Of a stretch of DNA of 64,000 bases, positions 40,341 through 49,614 are shown in pieces. The notes below the pieces were generated by a model. It was given only the letters and a program-made list of their open reading frames with translations. It was not told the origin of the DNA and made no database searches. The stretch's first letter is position 1. Each line of letters opens with the position of its first letter. A program made the position numbers and the translations under genes. Origin of the DNA: an uncultured Bacteroidaceae bacterium. GTDB lineage: Bacteria; Bacteroidota; Bacteroidia; Bacteroidales; Bacteroidaceae. The stretch lies in assembly GCA_905234555.1 (NCBI GenBank), contig CAJOHO010000002.1, positions 113,499 through 177,498 on the forward strand. Reading direction: 5' to 3'.

Positions 40341-40652
40341 TTATCTCAGATAGACCTTGCGAGCCACTTTTCCTACCTTCACGATGTAGCAACCTTTGGG
40401 AAGTTGGTTCAGATCGATGCTCTTGCTGTTGCTGTCGATACGATAGGAGACAACCTTTACACCTGTCATGTTGTAGATTTCCACCATCTGGTGTTCTGCA
40501 TTCTTGATGTAGAGGGTAGCGTCATTCACAGCGATGCTCACCTCTTTCTGCTCTTGTTCGATGGTGGTGCGCTGGATGTCTTGGGCATTCATCTGCGCTG
40601 GAGCTGCAAGGGTGAATGCCAATATAGCAATGGAAAGTATCTTTTTTATCAT
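40341..40652 (-). CDS. 103-aa secreted protein that is essentially only a type IX secretion C-terminal sorting domain
   Basis: Signal peptide plus VEIYNMTGVKVVSYRIDSNSKSIDLNQLPKGCYIVKVGKVARKVYLR (type A CTD pattern). Confidence 0.75.
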   Translation of the reverse strand: MIKKILSIAILAFTLAAPAQMNAQDIQRTTIEQEQKEVSIAVNDATLYIKNAEHQMVEIYNMTGVKVVSYRIDSNSKSIDLNQLPKGCYIVKVGKVARKVYLR

Positions 40653-40876
40653 AGGCTTTTAGTCTTTAATAAGGTCATTATACACCTTTTCGAGTGCAAA
40701 AATAGAATTTGTTTCTGAATTGTGCAAGAAAATTTCAAAAAAAATTCACAAAAAACACAATTTTTTTCTTTTTGCAGCGTTAAAGCCTCCGATTTTGCTA
40801 CTTCTTCCTTAACTTTTTCGCTTTTTTTTCCGTTTTTCCTCTTCTCCGTTACCAGCCATTCTGTCTATGGGCTTCG

Positions 40877-41791
40877 CTATACGTCTAAGGTCAGTCCTTC
40901 GTCGGCAAGGAGGGTGTTGGGGAATACTTCCTGTGCTTCACGCAGGAGGAGGTTTTCGTCTTCGTAGCGTTGGGAGAAGTGTCCGATGAGGAGGCGTTTG
41001 GCATGAGCAGCCAAAGCGATTTGTGCTGCCTGACGTGCTGTGGTGTGGTGGTATTTCTCTGCCCGTTGGAGGTTGTCGTCTGCGTAGGTGGCTTCGTGGT
41101 AGAGCAGATCCACACCTTCCAGATAGTCGGCAATGTCTGGTTTGTAGATGGTGTCGGAACAGTAGGCGAAGGAACGTGGTGCTTCGGCTGGTGTGACCAA
41201 TGCTTCGTTGGGAATGATGCTGCCGTCCGGCAAGGTGAAGTCCTGTCCTGCCTTGATGTTGTTGATTTGCCAGACAGGAATATCGTAGCGTTCGATGGCT
41301 TCGCGACGGATATGCGGAAGGAGCGGTTTTTCGCGGAAAAGATAGCCGCAGCAGCGGATTCTGTGTTGCAGGGGAATGGAAAAGACCGTGAGGCTATGGT
41401 CTTCGTAGATGGGGGCAAAGGCTTTGGTATCGACGGTGTGGAAAACCACTTCGAAGTCGAGGTTGGGGCAGAAGTAGTCGATTTGCGGCTGGAAGACGGG
41501 TTCCAGGTCGGCAGGACCGTAGATGTGGAGTGGGGCAGTACGTCCCAGCAGGTTCTGGGTGGAGATGAGTCCCATCAGTCCGAAACAGTGGTCGCCATGC
41601 ATGTGGGTGATGAAGACGGTCTGCATGCGGTTGAGGTGCACGTGGTTGCGACGCAAGGCCAGCTGTGTGCCTTCTGCACAATCCACCAGAAAGTATTTCT
41701 CGCGGATATTGACAATGTGGGCACTTCCGTTGTGGCGCATCGTGGGAAGGGCGCTCCCACAACCCAGGACTGTGACTTGGAACTTCTCCAT
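40877..41791 (-). CDS. rnz: Ribonuclease Z
   Basis: FLVDCAEGTQLALRR; FITHMHGDHCFGLMGLIST; HEATYADD. Confidence 0.93.
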   Translation of the reverse strand: MEKFQVTVLGCGSALPTMRHNGSAHIVNIREKYFLVDCAEGTQLALRRNHVHLNRMQTVFITHMHGDHCFGLMGLISTQNLLGRTAPLHIYGPADLEPVFQPQIDYFCPNLDFEVVFHTVDTKAFAPIYEDHSLTVFSIPLQHRIRCCGYLFREKPLLPHIRREAIERYDIPVWQINNIKAGQDFTLPDGSIIPNEALVTPAEAPRSFAYCSDTIYKPDIADYLEGVDLLYHEATYADDNLQRAEKYHHTTARQAAQIALAAHAKRLLIGHFSQRYEDENLLLREAQEVFPNTLLADEGLTLDV

Positions 41792-41825
41792 ATATATATA
41801 ATAAGGTATAGAGTTGTCAAAAAAA

Positions 41826-41893
41826 TCAAGGATTTTAAGGATTTTAAGGCATCCGTTTGCACGGAAGATCCTCGTCATCCTTAAAATCCTTGA
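41826..41893 (-). terminator. 15-bp perfect inverted repeat TCAAGGATTTTAAGG...CCTTAAAATCCTTGA
   Basis: Between rpsA stop and rnz start. Confidence 0.6.
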
Positions 41894-41913
41894 AAGTGAG
41901 TGCTTATGTCGGA

Positions 41914-43830
41914 TTATTCAGCTGCTTCTTCAGCTTTCTCAGCTACAGGAGCTTCTTCAGCAGTCTCTTCTGCCTTTGCAGGCTCTTCTGCCTTAGCGGC
42001 CTTAGCCTTTGTAGCCTTAGCTGGCTTCTCTGCCTTTGCAGTCTCAGCTTCCATGTTAGCCTTGAGGTTAGCGAGAGCGTCGATGTCACCCAGCGTTGTG
42101 CTGGCAGCCTTGTTCTGGATCACAGGAGCAGCTTCCTTCTCCTTGCGAGCAGTCTTCTTGGCAGCAGCAGCGGCCTTCTTGGCTTCACGAGCTTCAGCAC
42201 GTGCTACATCTTCGTAGATGCGGCTGTGGCTGAGGATGATGCGCTTAGCGTCCTTGTTGAACTCGATTACCTTGAACTCGAGTTCTTCGCCCAGCTGAGC
42301 CTGGCTTCCGTCTTCCTTCACGAGATGCTTAGGAGTAGCGAAGCCTTCAACACCGTATTCCAGAGCAATCACAGCACCCTTGTCGAGTACTTCGATGATC
42401 TTACCTGTGTGTACGCTGTCCTGAGTGAAGATAGTCTCGAAGTTGTTCCAAGGATTCTCCTCCAGCTGCTTGTGACCAAGGCTGAGACGACGGTTCTCCT
42501 TGTCGATGTCGAGTACCTGAACTTCGATAGGTGCACCAACCTGAGTGAACTCTGATGGGTGCTTGATCTTCTTGGTCCAGCTGAGGTCGCTGATATGGAT
42601 AAGACCGTCAACACCTTCTTCAATCTCAACGAATACGCCGAAGTTAGTGAAGTTGCGAACCTTAGCGGTGTGCTGGCTGCCAACAGGATATTTCTCTTCG
42701 ATGTTCTCCCAAGGATCAGCCTTCAGCTGCTTGATACCCAGACTCATCTTACGCTCTTCGCGGTCGAGAGTGAGGATAACGGCATCAACTTCGTCGCCAA
42801 CCTTCAGGAAGTCCTGAGCTGAGTGGAGATGAGCACTCCAGCTCATTTCGCTCACGTGGATGAGACCTTCTACGCCAGGAGCAATCTCGATGAATGCACC
42901 GTAGTCGGCCATCACTACTACCTTGCCGTGAACCTTGTCGCCCACCTTCAGCTCGCTGTCGAGTGCATCCCATGGATGTGGAGTGAGCTGCTTCAGACCG
43001 AGGGCGATGCGCTTCTTCTCGTCGTCGAAGTCGAGGATTACTACGTTGAGCTTCTGATCGAGTTCAACCACTTCCTTCGGATCGCTTACGCGGCCCCAAG
43101 AGAGGTCTGTGATGTGGATGAGACCGTCAACACCACCCAGGTCGATGAATACGCCGTAGCTGGTGATATTCTTAACCGTACCTTCGAGGATCTGACCCTT
43201 CTCCAGACGGCTGATAATTTCCTTCTTCTGAGCTTCAAGCTCTGCTTCGATAAGAGCCTTGTGGCTGACAACAACGTTGCGGAACTCCTGGTTGATCTTC
43301 ACAATCTGGAACTCCATGGTCTTGCCAACGAATGTATCGTAGTCGCGGATAGGCTTCACGTCGATCTGGCTGCCTGGCAAGAATGCCTCTGTACCGAATA
43401 CATCGACAATCATACCACCCTTTGTGCGGCACTTCACGAAACCCTTCACGATTTCCTTGCTCTCCATTGCTGCGTTTACACGCTCCCAAGAACGAGCGGC
43501 ACGAGCCTTCTTGTGAGAAAGCACCAGCTGACCCTTCTTGTCTTCCTGATTCTCAATGAATACTTCTACTGTGTCACCTACCTGAAGGTCAGGGTTGTAG
43601 CGGAATTCGCTTCTTGCAATGACACCTTCGCTCTTGTAGCCGATGTTTACAACTACTTCGCGATCGTTGAGGCTGCTGACGGTTCCGTCAACAACGTCGT
43701 TCTCAGCTACCTTGTTCAGTGTAGCCTCGTAAGCTTTGGCAGCTTCAGCCTTCTCAGCGGCAGAGAAACCTTCGTTCTCAAATGCCTCCCAGTCGAAGCT
43801 TTCCAGCGGTTGAATGTTTTTTGTTTCCAT
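41914..43830 (-). CDS. rpsA: 30S ribosomal protein S1 with long Ala/Lys/Glu-rich C-terminal tail
   Basis: Multiple S1 domains (GVEGLIHVSEMSW, GVDGLIHISDLSW). Confidence 0.94.
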   Translation of the reverse strand: METKNIQPLESFDWEAFENEGFSAAEKAEAAKAYEATLNKVAENDVVDGTVSSLNDREVVVNIGYKSEGVIARSEFRYNPDLQVGDTVEVFIENQEDKKGQLVLSHKKARAARSWERVNAAMESKEIVKGFVKCRTKGGMIVDVFGTEAFLPGSQIDVKPIRDYDTFVGKTMEFQIVKINQEFRNVVVSHKALIEAELEAQKKEIISRLEKGQILEGTVKNITSYGVFIDLGGVDGLIHITDLSWGRVSDPKEVVELDQKLNVVILDFDDEKKRIALGLKQLTPHPWDALDSELKVGDKVHGKVVVMADYGAFIEIAPGVEGLIHVSEMSWSAHLHSAQDFLKVGDEVDAVILTLDREERKMSLGIKQLKADPWENIEEKYPVGSQHTAKVRNFTNFGVFVEIEEGVDGLIHISDLSWTKKIKHPSEFTQVGAPIEVQVLDIDKENRRLSLGHKQLEENPWNNFETIFTQDSVHTGKIIEVLDKGAVIALEYGVEGFATPKHLVKEDGSQAQLGEELEFKVIEFNKDAKRIILSHSRIYEDVARAEAREAKKAAAAAKKTARKEKEAAPVIQNKAASTTLGDIDALANLKANMEAETAKAEKPAKATKAKAAKAEEPAKAEETAEEAPVAEKAEEAAE

Positions 43831-44149
43831 AAAAAAAATAAGTTTTTTTAATTAATAATGTTAGACATTATGTTGTTTGATGGTCCCTGCGACACCCTTT
43901 TATGGAGAAGGGCACGCAAAAACCTTGCAAAGATACGGAAAAATTCCGAAATAAAATAATTTTTCAGCAGAAATCTTCATTTTTTCGTCTGACTTCTACA
44001 AAGTTGCCTCCAAAATGCCCATTCTCAGTCCTTTTCAAAAGCAAATTCCAATTCTTCTTATGTCTTCCCACGATAGCACCTCAACTCAACCAGTAAACCG
44101 TTTTTGTGCGAATTTTTGTGTTTTATTTGGTGGTTCGAGGGAAAAGTAG

Positions 44150-44157
44150 TAACTTTG
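44150..44157 (+). promoter_or_regulatory. Bacteroidetes-type -7 element TAACTTTG
   Basis: Upstream of the glycyl radical enzyme gene. Confidence 0.5.
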
Positions 44158-44242
44158 CAGGCAAATAACAATCACCTAGGAAACTCCCATCCCAGACGCC
44201 AATAAATTCCACTTAAAATCGCCAATAACTGACTATAAAGAT

Positions 44243-46645
44243 ATGAGCAACTTTCCCATTAAAAATCCTGCCAACGAAGGCGGAATGAACGAGCGCATCA
44301 AGCGACTGCGCCAACAGAACTTCGATACCCCTACGACGCTGAGCATCGAACGTGCACTCATCGAAACGGAGTTCTACAAGAAGAACTACGGAACGATGCC
44401 CATCGCTGTGCTGAGAGCCAAGAACTTCTATGAAATCTGCAAGAAGAAAACTCTCTATATCGGTGAGGATGAACTGATTGTGGGTGAACGCGGACCTGTG
44501 CCAAAGGCTGTTCCTACTTTTCCGGAACTGACTTGCCACAGCGTTGAGGACCTCCACACGCTCGATACTCGCGAACTGCAGAGTTACCACATCTCGCAGG
44601 CTGACATCGACACGTATGAACGCGAGGTCATCCCTTACTGGGCTGGCAAGACGCAGCGTGAACGCATCTTCAATCATGTGTCGAAGGAGTGGGAGGAGGC
44701 TTATCATGCAGGTGTCTTCACGGAGTTCATGGAACAGCGTGCTGCCGGTCATACGGCGATGGACGGACGGATGTACCGCGAAGGCTTGCTCGACATGAAG
44801 GCTCGCATCGAAAAGAAGATCAGCGAACTGGATTATATCTACGACCCTGAAGCTACGGACAAGCAGCAGGAGCTGGAGGCTATGTCCATCAGCTGCGACG
44901 CCGCCATCCTCTTTGCTGAGCGGCATGCGGAACTGGCGGAGGAGATGGCTGCAAAAGAGCAGAACCCACAACGTAAGGCTGAGCTGGAGAAGATTGCCAG
45001 CGTGTGCCGATGGGTGCCGGCTCATGCACCTCGCGACTTGTGGGAAGCCATTCAGATGTATTGGTTCGTGCACCTGGGTACGGTGACTGAGCTGAACGGA
45101 TGGGACTCGATGAATCCTGGTCACATCGACCAACATCTTTTCCCGTTCTACGAAAAGGGACTGGCTGACGGTTCGCTCACTCGCGACAAGGCGAAGGAGC
45201 TGATTTCCTGCCTGTGGATCAAGTTCAACAACCAGCCTGCGCCTCCGAAGGTGGGTGTGACAGCCCTCGAGAGCGGTACTTATAACGACTTCACCAATAT
45301 CAACATCGGTGGTGTGAAACGCGACGGAAGCAGTGCTGCCAACGAGATTTCCTTTATGATTCTGGAGATTCAGGAGGAGCTGCACGAGTTGCAGCCAGGC
45401 CTCTCCATTCATATCGCTGAGAATACCCCCGACGACTTCCTGATGGCAGGTCTGAAGGTGATTCGTCAAGGTCACGGCTATCCTTCTGTCTTCAATCCCG
45501 ACACCTACGTCAAGGAAATGGTGCGTGCCGGCAAGACTGTGGAGGATGCCCGCGAAGGCGGATGCTCTGGTTGCATCGAAGTAGGTGCTTTTGGCAAGGA
45601 AGCCTATCTGCTGACAGGTTATCTCAACACGCCTAAGATTCTGGAAATCACGCTGAACAACGGCTTTGACCCCATCTCGCAGAAGCAACTGGGACTCCAG
45701 ACTGGCGATCCTCGATCGTTCAAGTCTTTCGAGGAACTCTACGATGCCTGGCACAAGCAGATGATCTATTTCGTGAACCTGAAACTCAGCGTGAACAACT
45801 ATATCGAACGGATGTTCTCGCTCTACGCACCTGCTACTTTCCTCAGCCTCTACATCGATGACTGTATCGACAAGGGCAAGGACTACTACAGCGGTGGTGC
45901 ACGTTATAACACCACTTATATCCAATGCACTGGTTTGGGAACCATTACCGACTGTTTCACAACCCTCAAGAAGCATGTATTCGAGGACAAGCGTTACACG
46001 ATGGACCAGATGTTGGATGCCGTGAAGAAGAACTGGGAAGGCGAGGAAGTGCTCCGTCAGTATATCCGCAACCACACGCCGTTCTTCGGCAACGATGACG
46101 AATATGCCGACTCGATTGCTGTTCGGGTCTATGAGGATTTGGTGAAGGCGATTGAGGGACGTCCCAACACACGAGGGGGACAGACTCATCTGAACATGCT
46201 TTCTACCACCTGCCACAACTATTTCGGCTCTGTCTGTGGTGCTTCTGTCAACGGACGCTTTGCCCATTTCGCCATCAGCGACGGTACTTCGCCGGCTCAC
46301 GGAAGCGACTCGCACGGACCGACGGCTGTCATCAAATCGTTGGGAAAGCTCGACCAGACCAAGAGTGGCGGAACCTTGCTCAACGTTCGCTTCACGCCTC
46401 AGCTCTTCAAGCGCGACGAGGATATCAAGAAGTGTGCCTCGCTGGTTCGTACTTACTTTAAGTTCGGCGGTCACCACATTCAGTTCAACATCGTTGACAC
46501 AGCCACTCTGCTCGATGCGCAGAAGCATCCTGACCAGTACAAGGACCTCCTGGTCCGCGTAGCCGGCTATTCCGATTATTTCAACGATATGACTGAGCAG
46601 TTGCAGAACGAAATCATCGCCCGCACGGAGAACGATGCAGTATAA
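44243..46645 (+). CDS. Glycyl radical enzyme (PFL-like; possibly trans-4-hydroxy-L-proline dehydratase type)
   Basis: GGCSGCIEVGAFGKEAYLLTGYLN active-site Cys; RVAGYSDYF glycyl radical motif near the C-terminus. Confidence 0.88.
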   Translation: MSNFPIKNPANEGGMNERIKRLRQQNFDTPTTLSIERALIETEFYKKNYGTMPIAVLRAKNFYEICKKKTLYIGEDELIVGERGPVPKAVPTFPELTCHSVEDLHTLDTRELQSYHISQADIDTYEREVIPYWAGKTQRERIFNHVSKEWEEAYHAGVFTEFMEQRAAGHTAMDGRMYREGLLDMKARIEKKISELDYIYDPEATDKQQELEAMSISCDAAILFAERHAELAEEMAAKEQNPQRKAELEKIASVCRWVPAHAPRDLWEAIQMYWFVHLGTVTELNGWDSMNPGHIDQHLFPFYEKGLADGSLTRDKAKELISCLWIKFNNQPAPPKVGVTALESGTYNDFTNINIGGVKRDGSSAANEISFMILEIQEELHELQPGLSIHIAENTPDDFLMAGLKVIRQGHGYPSVFNPDTYVKEMVRAGKTVEDAREGGCSGCIEVGAFGKEAYLLTGYLNTPKILEITLNNGFDPISQKQLGLQTGDPRSFKSFEELYDAWHKQMIYFVNLKLSVNNYIERMFSLYAPATFLSLYIDDCIDKGKDYYSGGARYNTTYIQCTGLGTITDCFTTLKKHVFEDKRYTMDQMLDAVKKNWEGEEVLRQYIRNHTPFFGNDDEYADSIAVRVYEDLVKAIEGRPNTRGGQTHLNMLSTTCHNYFGSVCGASVNGRFAHFAISDGTSPAHGSDSHGPTAVIKSLGKLDQTKSGGTLLNVRFTPQLFKRDEDIKKCASLVRTYFKFGGHHIQFNIVDTATLLDAQKHPDQYKDLLVRVAGYSDYFNDMTEQLQNEIIARTENDAV

Positions 46646-46687
46646 CCCAAGTCGTGAGCGGAAACGCTCTTTGCAAAAGTCAAGAAT

Positions 46688-46722
46688 AAGCCCCCAAAAG
46701 TCACAACGACTTTTGGGGGCTT
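46688..46722 (+). terminator. 15-bp perfect hairpin AAGCCCCCAAAAGTC...GACTTTTGGGGGCTT
   Basis: Directly after the GRE gene. Confidence 0.8.
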
Positions 46723-46814
46723 GTTGATTGGACTCTATCCTGAAGACCTGTTGAAAAGAGGGTTGGTTGGGTTGAGGCGTTGCGCCTACTGATGTGTCAG
46801 GTCTGATGAGAGGC

Positions 46815-47918
46815 TTAGTGTCTTTGTCTTCTGACAGAAACGCGAGGTGCGGCTGATCCTGACGAGGAGGATGAACTCTTCTCCTTCTTGGGTTTTTCAG
46901 CTTTTTCTGTGCGTCGGGCAGATCGGGCAGACGATGAGCTGGCTGCTTTCTTTGCCTTCTTCGAACCCTTGGCTGCCTGTTCGGCTGCTTCGAGGGAATC
47001 CTTCAAAGCGAGGGCTGCGCTATCCACAGGTGCCTTCCAGATGTGTTCCTCGAAGTCTGTCATTTCTTTCTCAATGCGCTTCTGCTCCTTCACCAGCAGG
47101 CTGTCGCTGGGGTAGAGCTGAGCCAAGGCCTTGCCCTGCATGTTCGTCGTCATGAAGATTTTGCCCTTATAGCGGTTGGTGGCGAAGTAGTCTGCCATCG
47201 ACATCGTGGCTGCCTGGTTGATGTTCGATGTCATTAGCATGTGCTGGCTGAGGAAAGGCTCAATGTCCTCCATCTTCACCCAGAAGAGCGGCCAAAGGCG
47301 TTCGTCGGTGGAGAAATAGTCGTCGCTGCGGTAGAGGATGGGGCAGAGGGCTGTGACGCGTGTGTGGTAGGTGGCTGTGTTCTGGTCGTAGTAGGAGCTT
47401 TCCTTTACGTAGAAGCCTTTCACCTCGTCGCTGGGCACGTCGATATCCTCGATCTTGTACTGGTTCCCGTTCTTTTCATAGGGGATGCTCCATTTATCGA
47501 CAAAGGTCTGGAAGTGCATGCGGTTTTCAGGTCTGAAGTCTTCAATACCACTTTGGTTGGGTTCATAAACGGGCAGTTTTCCGGTGCTGAACAGACGGAA
47601 CATCACAGCGAAGAGGTCCTGCTGATCTCCCATAGGCTTCTGGGGATAGTAGAGTGCTGCGTTCTCGTCCTTCATGAGGTCGAGCTGACGGTAGATATCG
47701 CGTCGCCAGGTGACGTCCTCCGGCATGTTGACAGCCGTTGGGAACATGAGGTCTGCACGGCTGGTTGTGCTGGTGTTGCCAGCAGTCTGCTGCCTTCTCT
47801 GCTGCGTGGTGTTGGTGCGGCTGTTGTTGCTCTGCACACGCGACTTCTGAGGCTGGGCCTGAGTACTGAGGCTTACCAGCATGAGGCCGGCAGCGATGAT
47901 CGCCTTTATCTGTTTCAT
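46815..47918 (-). CDS. gldN: Type IX secretion/gliding protein GldN (PorN)
   Basis: Gene order porP-gldKLMN; secreted protein with GldN-like central region. Confidence 0.88.
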   Translation of the reverse strand: MKQIKAIIAAGLMLVSLSTQAQPQKSRVQSNNSRTNTTQQRRQQTAGNTSTTSRADLMFPTAVNMPEDVTWRRDIYRQLDLMKDENAALYYPQKPMGDQQDLFAVMFRLFSTGKLPVYEPNQSGIEDFRPENRMHFQTFVDKWSIPYEKNGNQYKIEDIDVPSDEVKGFYVKESSYYDQNTATYHTRVTALCPILYRSDDYFSTDERLWPLFWVKMEDIEPFLSQHMLMTSNINQAATMSMADYFATNRYKGKIFMTTNMQGKALAQLYPSDSLLVKEQKRIEKEMTDFEEHIWKAPVDSAALALKDSLEAAEQAAKGSKKAKKAASSSSARSARRTEKAEKPKKEKSSSSSSGSAAPRVSVRRQRH

Positions 47919-47987
47919 AATTCTTTCGTTATTTCGTGATTACGGGATTACGTCTTTTCGTTATATCGTCTTTTCGTTATGCGGCTG

Positions 47988-49556
47988 TTAGTTGACAATG
48001 ACTTCGAGTGCGTAGGGCAGGGTACGTTCGATGCCGTCGGGACCGATGGCGTGAACACGTGAGATGTTGAAGCGTTTTCCGCGAGCCAGTCCGCGCATCA
48101 TGGAGATCTGACGTTCGCTGAAGTTGGCTCCTGATGACTTTTCGAGCAGGGCGTTACCCAGGTTGTCTGTGAAGACGGTTTCGAAGCTGATGACGCGGAA
48201 CGGAATGTCGAGCAGACCGTCGTCGATGGCTGCGCTCACACCTGGAGTTGCCAGCAGGGCTGCCTTTCCAATCGGCATACCACCCTTGTAACGGTTGACG
48301 TTGCCAGCTGGGTCTTTCACAGCGAGGAAAGCCGACGGGTCAGGCAGTTTGCGTACGTGGAAGGTGAACTGTCCCATTTCCTGCTGACGACCTTCGTTCT
48401 GAGCCGTCACGGTGATGGTGACATCGCTGCCCACAGCCGTGGGTACGGCGATATAGCTGCCGTCGCCTTTCTTGGTGAGTGTTCCGCCCGACATCGTGGC
48501 GTTGATCTTGTTTACAGGAACGCCAGGAACGCTGACGCTGATGGGGTTCTCGTAACCGGCGTAGAGCATGTTCATCATCGTTGCCGACACTGTGGCGGTG
48601 GGTTCCACAACGGTATAGGGCTGTGTGAATTCCCTGCGGATGACTTCGCCGTCGCCGTTTCGCATCTGCAGATAACCGCGAAGGGTGAATTCGCCTACGG
48701 AGTTGCAGATGGTTTCGTAGCGTCCGTTGGTAGAGGAGATGAGGCGGTCGCCGATATAGATTTCAGGACGGGCCGTGGTATCGACAGCTGCCATGATGAT
48801 CTGTGCCGAGAATCGTCCGCCTCGCACGATGGTCTGTGCGCTGGGGATGACGTAGGCATTGATTTCGTTCACACGCACGTCCTTCACGTCGATATTCGAA
48901 ATGAGCTGGTGGAGGATTTCGCCTTCAGCGGCACGCACGTCGTTCTGGAGTTTTGTCAACAGGGTGACGGCTGCTGCCACTGGTGTGTTCTCAAACATAT
49001 ATTGCTGCCAGTTCTTGCCCAAGGTCTGACCTTTCTGGGGTACGGCAGTGGAGAGGTTGTCGCGAATGATTCGGCGCTGAATGGAGTCGTCCACCATCTT
49101 CACCACACGCTCACGATAGGAGTTGATGGCATCGTAGAGGGCTTGTCCCTGACCTACGCCAGGAGCCAGCATCACGTGGGTGGCAGCTTCCAAGTTCTCC
49201 TTATTATTGATGTTGTGGAGGTCAGCTTCCTCGCCATCGACCTCGCGGACGATTTTCCACTTCAGTTCTTCAGCAAACTGATATAAGGAGTCTGATATGT
49301 TCTTCACCATTTCAGCCTTGGCGAACCACTCGCGCACCTTTTCCGGATTCTGCTCCATCGCAGCTTCCATCGCAGCGTAGGTGGCTGCGTTCTGGGTGGT
49401 GGCGTTGGCAGCAGAGCGGTTCAGTCCTTCATCGACGAGTGAGAAGCCGTTGAGCACATCCGATGACACGTTGAGGGCAAGCATGGCCATCAGTACGACG
49501 TACATCAGATTGATCATCTTCTGACGTGGTGAGATTCTTCGTTTCTGTATTCCCAT
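47988..49556 (-). CDS. gldM: Type IX secretion/gliding protein GldM (PorM)
   Basis: SPRQKMINLMYVVLMAMLALNVSSDVLNGF N-terminus typical of GldM. Confidence 0.95.
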   Translation of the reverse strand: MGIQKRRISPRQKMINLMYVVLMAMLALNVSSDVLNGFSLVDEGLNRSAANATTQNAATYAAMEAAMEQNPEKVREWFAKAEMVKNISDSLYQFAEELKWKIVREVDGEEADLHNINNKENLEAATHVMLAPGVGQGQALYDAINSYRERVVKMVDDSIQRRIIRDNLSTAVPQKGQTLGKNWQQYMFENTPVAAAVTLLTKLQNDVRAAEGEILHQLISNIDVKDVRVNEINAYVIPSAQTIVRGGRFSAQIIMAAVDTTARPEIYIGDRLISSTNGRYETICNSVGEFTLRGYLQMRNGDGEVIRREFTQPYTVVEPTATVSATMMNMLYAGYENPISVSVPGVPVNKINATMSGGTLTKKGDGSYIAVPTAVGSDVTITVTAQNEGRQQEMGQFTFHVRKLPDPSAFLAVKDPAGNVNRYKGGMPIGKAALLATPGVSAAIDDGLLDIPFRVISFETVFTDNLGNALLEKSSGANFSERQISMMRGLARGKRFNISRVHAIGPDGIERTLPYALEVIVN

Positions 49557-49614
49557 CTATTTGATTTACGATTTGACGATTTACAAATTACGATTTTCCT
49601 TTGGGGAATCTTTC

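Noticed and set aside
44213-46528. 771-aa minus-strand ORF antisense to the glycyl radical enzyme
   Set aside because: Lies fully opposite a clearly identified GRE gene; composition typical of shadow ORFs created by codon bias; no recognisable motifs.
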